A DNA stretch of 7,675 bases from Synechococcales cyanobacterium PMM_0073 (GTDB taxonomy: Bacteria > Cyanobacteriota > Cyanobacteriia > Elainellales > Elainellaceae), in the NCBI GenBank assembly GCA_949127695.1, contig CASBQH010000095.1, positions 1-7,675 on the forward strand, read 5' to 3'. How positions within the stretch are numbered: the first letter of the stretch is position 1; every line of letters begins with the position of its first letter. Shown here in pieces: positions 1 to 5,974 of the stretch. Made by a program: the position numbers and the translations under genes. The notes beneath the pieces are model-generated. The model ran no database searches and had not been told where the DNA came from. It worked only from the letters and a program-made list of their open reading frames with translations.

Positions 1-1
1 G

Positions 2-613
2 GGAAGCGGGCAGGGTGGGCTCTCGGCAGTGGGGCTGGGGCAGATGATCCTACAAACGCTAGGAGCCGATCAGCGCGATCCGCTGGCAACTCTGCGCGAG
101 GTCAGCATTCACGAGCTGACGCAGGTTTCGGGCGTGGGGCCTGCCAAAGCCTGCACGATTTTGGCCGCAGTTGAGCTAGGCAAGCGCGTCTTGGCCGCTG
201 CCCCCACCGAAAAAACCGTGATTGACGATCCGGCGATTGCCGCCGCCCTTCTCAGCGCTGATCTGATGTGGCAGGCGCAAGAAAAATTTGCCATTTTGCT
301 GCTGGACATCAAGCATCGGCTAATTGGCACCAGAGTGATCAGCATTGGCACTGCTACTGAGACATTGGCGCATCCCCGCGAAATCTTCCGTGAGATCATT
401 CGCCAGGGCGGGCTGCGAGCAATTATTGCCCACAACCATCCATCGGGCAGCCTTGATCCTAGCCCAGAGGATATTGCACTCACCCGCCAGCTCTTGTCAG
501 GGGCACAGCTGCTGGCCATTCCATTGCTTGATCATTTAATTCTCGGAAACGGCAGCTTTACTAGCCTCAGGCAGACGACGACGCTTTGGCAGGAGCTGCC
601 GCAGGGTGATTAA
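2..613 (+). CDS. radC: RadC family JAB/MPN-domain protein, 5' end missing
   Basis: The reading frame is open to the left edge, so the true start lies outside the window; the GTG at 29 is internal to the conserved region. The visible 203 residues contain a helix-hairpin-helix segment (SGVGPAKA, about codons 122-145) followed by the C-terminal JAB/MPN metalloprotease-like domain. The domain shows a glutamate in QEKF (codon at 281) and the zinc-ligand motif HNHPSG (431-448), then PSPED with the third ligand Asp. These are the hallmark JAMM residues, so the metal site looks intact. RadC was once tied to DNA repair, but its biochemical role is unsettled in the family, and a DNA-associated function is only inferred from the HhH. 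The family is about 220-245 residues, so roughly 20-40 N-terminal residues are missing. The gene reads in the same direction as the STAS gene, 139 nt away. Confidence 0.93.
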   Translation, partial: GSGQGGLSAVGLGQMILQTLGADQRDPLATLREVSIHELTQVSGVGPAKACTILAAVELGKRVLAAAPTEKTVIDDPAIAAALLSADLMWQAQEKFAILLLDIKHRLIGTRVISIGTATETLAHPREIFREIIRQGGLRAIIAHNHPSGSLDPSPEDIALTRQLLSGAQLLAIPLLDHLILGNGSFTSLRQTTTLWQELPQGD

Positions 614-666
614 AATCCGTAGATTTTCGCAGGCGCTAGTAACAGTAACAAGATCTAAAAATCAGG

Positions 667-695
667 TTGCGGAAGTCAGCATCCTGACCTATACT
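667..695 (+). promoter_or_regulatory. Putative sigma70-type promoter of the STAS gene
   Basis: TATACT at 690-695 (5 of 6 to the -10 consensus) lies 17 nt after TTGCGG at 667-672 (3 of 6 to -35). The start point would be near 702, giving a leader of about 50 nt before the ATT start at 753. A perfect dyad GTCAG-CATC-CTGAC (675-688) fills most of the spacer and could be an operator. This is pattern matching only; the -35 is weak. Confidence 0.4.
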
Positions 696-741
696 TGAAC
701 CTCGGATTGTGCATTTTTTCCTATTAAAAGCTTTAGTAGCG

Positions 742-747
742 AGGAGG
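742..747 (+). promoter_or_regulatory. Strong Shine-Dalgarno that decides an ATT start
   Basis: AGGAGG is a full match to the anti-Shine-Dalgarno. It ends 5 nt before ATT at 753-755, which is ideal spacing. It is 23 nt from the CTG at 771 and 35 nt from the TTG at 783, too far to serve either. No ATG, GTG or TTG occurs in this frame between the stop at 696-698 and 783, so this site points to AUU initiation. Confidence 0.65.
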
Positions 748-752
748 GTTCT

Positions 753-1130
753 ATTCCAGACGCACTTACCCTGACCGTCAGTTTGAGAGGCACTCGCGAA
801 GTTAGGGACAACTGCCAACTGTATCGCCTTGCTGGGCTCTTGGATGCGTTTTCCGAGCCGACGTTCCGCAAGGTGATGGATAAATATGTCGAAGAAGGGC
901 CAAAAAACTTTGTGCTAGATCTCTCCCAAATTGACTTCATCGACAGTTCAGGACTAGGCGCGCTGGTGCAGCTAGCCAAAAAGGTGCAGACTGCAAACGG
1001 CACTTTACAAATTGTCACCAATCCGCGCGTCACCCAAACCGTAAAGCTAGTTCGCCTTGAGCAATTTTTGGCACTTCAGCCCTCGGTTGAAGTAGCGTTG
1101 GGTAATCTCAGTAAAGATGCGGGCAAGTAG
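753..1130 (+). CDS. STAS-domain anti-sigma factor antagonist-like protein, probable ATT start
   Basis: From ATT at 753 this is 125 residues forming one STAS domain of the SpoIIAA/RsbV type. Such proteins bind an anti-sigma or other HPK-like kinase and are switched by phosphorylation of a serine. The signature is clear: DLSQIDFIDSSGLG, where the first Ser after the Asp (Ser65 in this numbering) aligns with the phosphoserine of SpoIIAA. It is preceded by GLLDAFSEP and followed by TLQIVTNPRVTQT, the usual beta-alpha order. A start at the TTG at 783 would remove the first beta strand (LTLTVSLRG) and has no ribosome site, whereas ATT at 753 has a perfect one. In cyanobacteria such proteins act in partner-switching systems, but the target kinase cannot be told from here; no kinase or phosphatase gene is adjacent. 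Function as a STAS protein is secure; the start codon is an inference. Confidence 0.85.
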   Translation: MPDALTLTVSLRGTREVRDNCQLYRLAGLLDAFSEPTFRKVMDKYVEEGPKNFVLDLSQIDFIDSSGLGALVQLAKKVQTANGTLQIVTNPRVTQTVKLVRLEQFLALQPSVEVALGNLSKDAGK

Positions 1131-1250
1131 CTCATAATTCATGGGCTGAACATTCACGAGCTGAACAATGGCTCACAGCATAATATGAAGCCGCTTTTAA
1201 AATCCAGCTGACTTTAACAAAAATTCCTCAATTCATTTTGGGCAAGGCAG

Positions 1251-1685
1251 ATGTCCAATCCTGCGATCACGTTTGCCGAAGCCTATCCAAATTCGTTTGA
1301 ATCCTCACAGCTCCAGCAGCTTTCTCCAGCGGCCTTGGCCTATATTGGAGATGCGGTCTATGAGCTTTATGTTCGCACTCGCTATTTGATGCCGCCCAAG
1401 CGCCTGCAAGACTACCATCAGCAGGTTGTGGCGCAGGTTCGAGCCGAAACCCAGGCCGAGCAGCTTGCCTTGCTTCAGCCTTATCTAAATGAATTTGAGC
1501 AAGAGATCGCGCGGCGCGGTAGAAATGCAGCTTCGGGTCGGCCCAAGCGGGTTGCCCCAGAGGTCTATCAGCAGGCCACCTCACTTGAGGCTCTGTTTGG
1601 CTATCTCTATTTATCTGATCCCCAGCGGCTGATGCAACTTCTCAGTCAGCTTAATCTGGCTGCTGCGACGGGAGTCGATCCATAA
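1251..1685 (+). CDS. mrnC: Mini-ribonuclease III (Mini-III)
   Basis: The 144-residue protein is a bare RNase III catalytic domain without the double-stranded-RNA-binding domain, as usual for Mini-III. Visible signatures are AALAYIGDAVYELYVR (residues 28-42, acidic Asp34 and Glu38), RRGRNA (88-93) and the second acidic helix ATSLEALFGYLYL (109-121, Glu113). In Bacillus, Mini-III trims both ends of 23S rRNA precursor, and the same role is inferred here. The ATG at 1251 follows a weak GGCAAGG ribosome site, and the conserved domain starts about 25 residues in. The next gene, rlmB, begins 46 nt downstream on the same strand with no terminator between them, so co-transcription is likely. The 120 nt upstream carries two copies of GCTGAACA (1145, 1160) but no promoter I would call with confidence. 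Confidence 0.92.
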   Translation: MSNPAITFAEAYPNSFESSQLQQLSPAALAYIGDAVYELYVRTRYLMPPKRLQDYHQQVVAQVRAETQAEQLALLQPYLNEFEQEIARRGRNAASGRPKRVAPEVYQQATSLEALFGYLYLSDPQRLMQLLSQLNLAAATGVDP

Positions 1686-1731
1686 GCGCTTCAGCTATCA
1701 ATTTTTCTACATATAGGCTCTAGGCTAAATC

Positions 1732-3228
1732 ATGGATAAACCCCGTCGTTCTAACTCTGCTAAGCCCGCCCGCAAATCGGCTGGCAAGCCTGGTGTAAAG
1801 TCTGGTGGCAAACCCGGCGCAAAACCTAACGCTAAGTTTGGGGCTAAGCGAGCTCATCCTAAATCTCGTGGAGCCGCTAAACCTGCAAGGGATTACGGCG
1901 CAGAGCATGATGCTTTCGAGTCACCTCGTCCGACTCCCAAACCCGCCAAGTCTCGCGGCTCAGCTCAGCCCGTCCGCCGTGCCGAGCGTTCGGATGAGTC
2001 GCCGCGTCGGGTGAAGCGAGATAGCTCCTCAAACTGGGATCGACCTGAGAGCTATTCAGCGGGTGATTCCGGTCGCGATTTGGGACGGCCTCAGCGTCGA
2101 ACTCGCCCCACCGAACCGCCAGCTCGCGGGCGGGCAGGGTCAGATCTATCACCAGAAGTCAAGCCCGTCAGCCGTCAGTTCAGTCGCGATGGCGCGCCCA
2201 GTCGAGAGTTTCGCGGTAAAGATCGGGGCAAGGAATTCCGGGGGAGAGAGTTTCGGGGTAAAGAATTTCAGGGCAGAGAATTTCAGGGCAGAGATCGAGA
2301 TCAGGCAGGGCGCGGCAGAGATTTTCATGCGGGCAGAGATTTCCAGGCGCGCGAGGTTTCCCCTCGTTTTGATCGAGCCTCTGGCTTGGGGCTGCGGGCT
2401 GAGCTTCGCAATGATATCGACCCTGCCATGCCGGCGTCCGAAACTGAGTCAGAGCTGATCTACGGGCGGCATAGCGTTTTGGCTGCCTTAGAAGGCGAAC
2501 GGGCGATCAACCGAATTTGGGTGACATCGCGCCTGCGCTACGATCCGAGGTTTCATCTGCTGCTGAGCGACGCCAAAGCCGGTGGCGCAGTCATTGACGA
2601 AGTGGAGCCGCGCCGACTCGACCAAATCACAGATGGCGGCATTCATCAGGGTATTGCCGCCCAAATGGCTGCTCACCCATATCTTGAGCTAGCTGACTTG
2701 ATCACTCAAGCCAAAGCGCAGACTGATAACCCGATTATTTTGGTCGCGGACGGCATTACCGATCCCCATAATTTGGGCGCGATTATTCGTTCGGCAGAAG
2801 CGTTGGGCGCACAGGGACTCGTGATCCCGCAGCGACGAGCTGTGGGTATGACTGCAACCGTGGCCAAAGTCGCGGCAGGGGCGCTGGAAACTTTTCCGGT
2901 GGCGCGGGTGATCAATTTGGGGCGGGCGTTAGCAGATTTAAAGAGCGCGGGCTTCTGGATCTACGGCACCGTCGCTGATGCCGATCAGCCTGTTGATCAG
3001 GTGAATTTTACAGGATCAATTGTCTTGGTAGTGGGATCAGAAGGCGAGGGCTTAAGTTTGCTCACCCAAAAATCCTGCGATGTATTAGTTTCAATTCCGC
3101 TCCAAGGTCAGGTGCCCAGCCTAAATGCCTCAGTAGCGGCTGGTATGGTGCTTTATGAGGTGTTTCGGCAGCGGCGATCCCAGCGGCTAGATCTCAAAAG
3201 TTTATCCAAAGGTGCTTTGCAAAAATAG
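1732..3228 (+). CDS. rlmB: 23S rRNA 2'-O-ribose methyltransferase RlmB (TrmH/SPOUT) with long repetitive N-terminus
   Basis: The 498-residue protein has two parts. Residues 1 to about 235 are low complexity, very rich in Lys, Arg, Gly, Pro and Ser, with GKPG-type repeats early (about 17-45) and pentapeptide repeats at 159-207; disorder and RNA binding are inferred. Residues 241-490 are a complete RlmB: a SpoU substrate-binding domain ([15 protein letters not shown]) and then the SPOUT fold with motif 1 [20 protein letters not shown] (340-359, Asn347 and Arg353), motif 2 VVGSEGEGL (433-441) and motif 3 [17 protein letters not shown] (455-471). RlmB methylates the 2'-hydroxyl of G2251 (E. coli numbering) in the 23S P-loop using S-adenosylmethionine. 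The family is normally about 245-270 residues, so this is roughly double. An internal ATG at 2428 would give a normal-length enzyme but has no ribosome site. It pairs with mrnC just upstream. Confidence 0.9.
   Translation: MDKPRRSNSAKPARKSAGKPGVKSGGKPGAKPNAKFGAKRAHPKSRGAAKPARDYGAEHDAFESPRPTPKPAKSRGSAQPVRRAERSDESPRRVKRDSSSNWDRPESYSAGDSGRDLGRPQRRTRPTEPPARGRAGSDLSPEVKPVSRQFSRDGAPSREFRGKDRGKEFRGREFRGKEFQGREFQGRDRDQAGRGRDFHAGRDFQAREVSPRFDRASGLGLRAELRNDIDPAMPASETESELIYGRHSVLAALEGERAINRIWVTSRLRYDPRFHLLLSDAKAGGAVIDEVEPRRLDQITDGGIHQGIAAQMAAHPYLELADLITQAKAQTDNPIILVADGITDPHNLGAIIRSAEALGAQGLVIPQRRAVGMTATVAKVAAGALETFPVARVINLGRALADLKSAGFWIYGTVADADQPVDQVNFTGSIVLVVGSEGEGLSLLTQKSCDVLVSIPLQGQVPSLNASVAAGMVLYEVFRQRRSQRLDLKSLSKGALQK
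2206..2352 (+). repeat. Degenerate 15-nt coding repeat, pentapeptide [E/D]-F-[R/Q]-G-[R/K]
   Basis: Within rlmB, four contiguous 15-nt units at 2233-2292 encode [15 protein letters not shown] and EFQGR. Diverged or interrupted units flank them (EFRGK-DRGK at 2206-2232; [15 protein letters not shown] and DFQAR at 2293-2352). Units vary at synonymous and conservative sites but keep the frame, so the repeats grew by duplication under coding selection. Confidence 0.85.
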
Positions 3229-3245
3229 GCGTGACACAGTATAAC
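3217..3245 (+). promoter_or_regulatory. Putative sigma70 promoter after rlmB
   Basis: TTGCAA (3217-3222, 4 of 6) and TATAAC (3240-3245, 5 of 6) are separated by exactly 17 nt. The -35 overlaps the last codons of rlmB. The predicted start near 3252 would give a leader of about 210 nt before the DUF1816 gene that includes the whole structured region. Confidence 0.4.
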
Positions 3246-3268
3246 CAGAATGTAGAAGGGTTGATTCT

Positions 3269-3277
3269 TGCTATAAC
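3269..3277 (+). promoter_or_regulatory. Putative extended -10 promoter
   Basis: TGCTATAAC is an extended -10 element (TG, one base, then TATAAC). I see no -35 at the right distance. The predicted start point, about 3284, coincides with the first strand of the long inverted repeat at 3286, so the transcript would begin almost exactly at the base of that structure. Confidence 0.35.
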
Positions 3278-3285
3278 TTGCGGCA

Positions 3286-3394
3286 GAGCGATTGACTGAA
3301 TCGTTGACTGGTTAATCCAACTATTAGCCATATTGATTACCAATCGACGGGTGAATCAGGAAATAGGTTAGCCGATTGGTTCAAGCAATCGCTC
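3286..3394 (+). promoter_or_regulatory. Candidate structured RNA leader upstream of DUF1816
   Basis: Hand folding gives a closing helix GAGCGATTG (3286-3294) with CAATCGCTC (3386-3394), 9 perfect pairs. Inside it are a hairpin TGGTTAAT/ATTAGCCA (3309-3316 with 3323-3330, one G-U, 6-nt loop) and a helix ACCAATCG (3339-3346) with CGATTGGT (3373-3380), 8 perfect pairs around a 26-nt loop. Together they make a three-way junction. A competing hairpin, CGATTG (3373-3378) with CAATCG (3386-3391) around loop GTTCAAG, excludes the closing helix. There is no U-tract after it, so it looks like a leader rather than a terminated small RNA. I recognise no known riboswitch or RNA family. No energy or covariation test was possible. 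Confidence 0.4.
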
Positions 3395-3460
3395 AGTGAA
3401 TTGACAAGCTTGGCAGATAGCTGCATCGGTCATCGCATCCCGGCATACTGGTGAGAGTAT

Positions 3461-3754
3461 ATGAACGAATTTTGGTTAAACACGCTTGAATTCTTTGGAT
3501 TAGCCTGGTGGATTGAGATCGAGACTGAAACGCCCAGCTGCGTTTACTACTTCGGCCCCTACGTGAGCGCCGCAGAAGCTGAATTTGGCAAATCTGGCTT
3601 TATGCAGGATTTACAGCAGGAAGGGGCAAAAGGGATGAAGGTAGAAATTAAACGGATTAAGCCTGACCAACTCACCATATTTGATGATTCAGAAGCCGGT
3701 GCAGGCCAATCTGGCTCACTTGAAATTTCGCCTGTGTTAACCGGGCAGGTTTAG
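3461..3754 (+). CDS. DUF1816 domain-containing protein
   Basis: A 97-residue protein whose first 76 residues match the DUF1816 pattern as I know it from cyanobacteria: an N-terminal helix NTLEFFGLAWWIEIET, then YYFGPYVSAAEAE, then a helix ending GFMQDLQQEGAKG and a last strand MKVEIKRIKPDQLTIF. The family's function is not known to me; no catalytic motif or signal peptide is visible, so it is probably a small cytosolic protein or a subunit. Residues 77-97 are a polar tail probably outside the domain. The start ATG has a GGTGA ribosome site 6 nt upstream (3450-3454). The gene lies behind the candidate structured leader and two promoter-like sequences, and its stop codon is only 2 nt from the stop of the convergent hydrolase gene. 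Confidence 0.85.
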   Translation: MNEFWLNTLEFFGLAWWIEIETETPSCVYYFGPYVSAAEAEFGKSGFMQDLQQEGAKGMKVEIKRIKPDQLTIFDDSEAGAGQSGSLEISPVLTGQV

Positions 3755-3756
3755 AT

Positions 3757-4635
3757 TCAGCCTATATCGCCTATCACCGCTGGATGAGCCGCAATCCATT
3801 GCTCAATATCTTGTAGCACCTGCGCTGGAATTTCCCAGGGAAACAGATGAGCTACGTTGGCATAGCAAATAGACTGGCAGTTGGATAAAGCCTGCGCCGT
3901 CTCTAGGCTGGCGGCAGCTGTGATATGGCGGTCTTCAGCACCCGCCAGCACCAGTACCGGGCAGCGGATTTGGTGCAGATCAGGCAGTCGGCTGTAGCCG
4001 CCCCGAATGGCATGGTTGAGGGCACGAGTTGCCGCACCAGAGGTTTGCAAGTAGGCCGACATGCCCTCATGAGCCAGATACTCATAAGCTAGGGGCGTAT
4101 GCTGCTGGATTAAGTAGCGATAGAGCGAGCGCTTGCCAAACGTATCAATATTCCACTGCCAGCCCGGTTTGAGGCGGTTAATTACAGAGGCGATCCCCGT
4201 GAGCAAATTATCTTGCCAGGTAATCTTGGGATGACTGCCCCAAGGGCGAGCCGCTGTGCCCACCAAGATTAAGCCGCTCACCCGATCTGGATAGCGCAGC
4301 GCTAGCTCAAGCGCAAAAATGCCGCCCAGCGACCAGCCCAGCAGCAGGCACTGCGAAATTTGCTGCTTGTCTAGCAAGGCGACTAAATCGCTGAGGTGAT
4401 CTGCTAGCTGAAACTCACCCGTGGGTCGGCTGCGGCCATAGCCCCGTAAGTCGGGAGCCAGCGTCTTAAACTGACGTGAGAACTGCTGCGTAAAGACACT
4501 CATGCTCTGGCCAGTACCGGGATGCCCATGCAGACAGAGCATTGGGTAGCCCGATCCGCTGATCTGCACTGCTAGAGGCTGCGCTGCTGGAGACTGCACT
4601 GCTGGAGACTGGATCGTCGGAGGCTGGGAAGACAT
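3757..4635 (-). CDS. Alpha/beta-fold hydrolase
   Basis: The 292-residue protein carries the complete alpha/beta hydrolase core. The oxyanion HG motif is LHGHPGTG (35-42), the nucleophile elbow is LGWSLGGIF (99-107) with Ser102, the acid is Asp235 in LAGAEDRH, and the base is His263 in NVAHLFPWE. The catalytic triad is therefore intact. PDLRGYGRSRPTGEF (61-75) is the typical segment after strand 4, and residues 135-215 form the variable cap. The substrate cannot be predicted; esterase, lactonase or C-C hydrolase activity all fit. The N-terminal 20 residues (SPAVQ/SPAAQ) come from a 15-nt tandem repeat and precede the first core strand. There is no signal peptide, so the protein is likely cytosolic. 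It is transcribed divergently from the CsgG-like gene; the start ATG (4633-4635) has no clear ribosome site. Confidence 0.88.
   Translation of the reverse strand: MSSQPPTIQSPAVQSPAAQPLAVQISGSGYPMLCLHGHPGTGQSMSVFTQQFSRQFKTLAPDLRGYGRSRPTGEFQLADHLSDLVALLDKQQISQCLLLGWSLGGIFALELALRYPDRVSGLILVGTAARPWGSHPKITWQDNLLTGIASVINRLKPGWQWNIDTFGKRSLYRYLIQQHTPLAYEYLAHEGMSAYLQTSGAATRALNHAIRGGYSRLPDLHQIRCPVLVLAGAEDRHITAAASLETAQALSNCQSICYANVAHLFPWEIPAQVLQDIEQWIAAHPAVIGDIG
4564..4623 (-). repeat. Four 15-nt tandem repeats at the hydrolase N-terminus
   Basis: Four 15-nt units start at 4564, 4579, 4594 and 4609 (+ strand consensus CTGCACTGCTGGAGA). Units two and three differ at one base; units one and four are more diverged. 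They encode SPAVQ-like pentapeptides and keep the frame, so copy-number change would lengthen or shorten the protein without breaking it. Confidence 0.8.
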
Positions 4636-4645
4636 AGGTGCTGCT

Positions 4646-4674
4646 GGGCTAAATTTTGGGCTAAATCTAGATTT
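4646..4674. repeat. Direct repeat plus 12-bp palindrome upstream of the hydrolase
   Basis: GGGCTAAAT occurs at 4646-4654 and again at 4658-4666. The second copy runs into the perfect palindrome AAATCTAGATTT (4663-4674). The cluster sits 11-39 nt upstream of the hydrolase start on the - strand, where an operator or leader element would lie. No known regulator is recognised. Confidence 0.45.
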
Positions 4675-4822
4675 TGAGCAGATTTGGAATGCGGTGAATC
4701 CGGAATTGCTGAATAGAAGACTGAAATTTTAGTCAGGCATTCAGACTGGGTAATCTAACGATGCATCAGGTTTCTTTTGCCGCTCATCCAAGTTTAGATT
4801 CAAGCTCTCATCTCTTTTTACT

Positions 4823-5806
4823 ATGACATCAACCAAACTTAGCGCCCTGCTTTCTCTCGGAGTAACCCTGCTGGCTGGCTTCACAACTGTACCCACTTTG
4901 CCGCCTGCTGTCGCTGCCACGCCCATGAAGCTGGCTCAAGCCCAAACCCGGATACGAGTAGCCGTGCTGGACTTTGAATATGCCAGCACAGGAGCCGACT
5001 CCTGGTGGTATGCCAGTCCGGGAGCGGCCAAAGGCGTCAGTGACCTGCTCACCAACAAGCTGGTCAACAGCGGTCGCTACACGATGATTGAACGCAGTCG
5101 GATTGCCGATATTTTGGCAGAGCAAAATCTAGGAGCTTCTGGTCGGGTAGATGCCAGTACAGCGGCTCAAGTCGGACGGCTGCTGGGCGCAGATGCGGTG
5201 ATCATTGGTTCGGTGACGCGCTTTAACCTGGACGAAGAAGGCAGCGGCGGCTCAATTTTTGGCTTTGGCGGCAATCGGACAGTTCGCACCGCAGAGGTAG
5301 CCTTAACCGCTCGGATTGTCAACACGACAACCGGCGAGATCATTTCGGTCGCAGAGGGCTCAGGCACAAAAGAGCAAGGCAGCGGCGGTGTTTCGATTTC
5401 GATTTTGGGCAATATTGGCAGCAGCGCCAACAACGACGATGAGCTGCTGAGCGGCGCGGCAGATGCAGCAGTCAGTCAGCTAGCCGATAAACTCGTAGAT
5501 TCCTCTTCCAGAATGGCAGCTCAGCCCCAAACCATGCCAGTTGTTGAGGCGATTGTAGCTGACGTTTCAGGCAATACGGTGATTATCAATAAGGGCGCTC
5601 AAGATGGCTTCCGCACCGGCATGACTTTATCAATTGAGCGGATCGAACGGGAGGTGCTCGATCCCCAGACGGGAGCTGTACTGCGAAGCATCAGCTCCCC
5701 AATTGGTCGAATTGAGCTGACAGAGGTAGATGCCAGCTCGGCGGTCGGCAGAATTGTCAGCGGCACAGGAATGCGGGTTGGCGACAAAGTAAAAGCGGGG
5801 CAATAG
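4823..5806 (+). CDS. Secreted CsgG-family protein
   Basis: The 327-residue protein begins with a signal peptide: few charges, hydrophobic LSALLSLGVTLLAGF (6-20), and a likely cleavage after PPAVAA near residue 32. There is no lipobox cysteine, unlike E. coli CsgG, which is a lipoprotein. Residues 43-227 form a CsgG-like domain: RVAVLDFEYAS, then ERSRIADILAEQNL, then AAQVGRLLGADAVIIGSVTRF, ending in a gly-rich stretch (140-205) with two short alternating segments that correspond in place to the pore hairpins of CsgG. Residues 238-326 form a separate beta-rich domain resembling the FlgT C-terminal type (ADVSGNTVIINKGAQDGFRTGM). CsgG is the outer-membrane curli export channel; other relatives act at the envelope without secretion. 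No curli genes are adjacent, so export function is not shown. No Shine-Dalgarno is visible. Confidence 0.83.
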   Translation: MTSTKLSALLSLGVTLLAGFTTVPTLPPAVAATPMKLAQAQTRIRVAVLDFEYASTGADSWWYASPGAAKGVSDLLTNKLVNSGRYTMIERSRIADILAEQNLGASGRVDASTAAQVGRLLGADAVIIGSVTRFNLDEEGSGGSIFGFGGNRTVRTAEVALTARIVNTTTGEIISVAEGSGTKEQGSGGVSISILGNIGSSANNDDELLSGAADAAVSQLADKLVDSSSRMAAQPQTMPVVEAIVADVSGNTVIINKGAQDGFRTGMTLSIERIEREVLDPQTGAVLRSISSPIGRIELTEVDASSAVGRIVSGTGMRVGDKVKAGQ

Positions 5807-5871
5807 CGCGGCAATTCAGCTGATTGCGGCAATCCATCTATTGCGCTGAGATAAAATTCCAGATCATTGCT

Positions 5872-5877
5872 TATAAT
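5872..5877 (+). promoter_or_regulatory. Consensus -10 box upstream of rpaA
   Basis: TATAAT is a perfect -10. No recognisable -35 lies 16-18 nt upstream, which suggests an activator-dependent or atypical promoter. The start point would be near 5884, giving a leader of about 90 nt that includes a short upstream ORF. Confidence 0.5.
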
Positions 5878-5937
5878 CTGTACAGGAATCTTTGGATTTT
5901 GTTAAAAATTTTCAAAACTTCTGTGCGGATTGTCGCA

Positions 5938-5970
5938 ATGGTTCAGCCGCAGTTATTCAGCCTCCCTTAG
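5938..5970 (+). CDS. Possible 10-codon upstream ORF of rpaA
   Basis: ATG at 5938 opens a 10-residue frame, [10 protein letters not shown], ending in TAG at 5968-5970, 4 nt before the rpaA ATG and in another frame. No clear ribosome site precedes it. It may be translated as a leader that couples to rpaA, or it may be chance; I cannot tell from sequence alone. Confidence 0.25.
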   Translation: MVQPQLFSLP

Positions 5971-5974
5971 CGTG

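Noticed and set aside
109..519. Long open frame on the - strand inside radC
   Set aside because: It lies fully antisense to a clear RadC domain, and its Ser/Arg-rich product matches nothing I recognise; it is a shadow of the real frame.
612..627. AAAATC-CGTA-GATTTT hairpin at the radC stop
   Set aside because: It is only 6 pairs, A+T-rich, and has no following U-tract, so it is not a convincing terminator.
1145..1184. GCTGAACA repeat and TAATAT box before mrnC as a promoter
   Set aside because: No -35 lies at a usable distance, and the repeat has only two copies.
2428..2430. Internal ATG as the true rlmB start
   Set aside because: There is no ribosome site, and the upstream frame is open for 232 codons with in-frame repeats, which argues that it is translated.
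3371..3394. tRNA-like 3' end (GGTTCAAG followed by a strand pairing to 3286-3294)
   Set aside because: The outer helix is 9 pairs rather than 7, the T-stem does not pair properly, and no anticodon or D arm fits between.
5807..5850. GCAAT/ATTGC inverted repeats after the CsgG-like gene as a terminator
   Set aside because: The stems are short (5 pairs), and no run of T follows.
5930..5974. TTG start for RpaA
   Set aside because: It would add 15 residues unlike the family before [12 protein letters not shown] 5975 gives the expected N-terminus.
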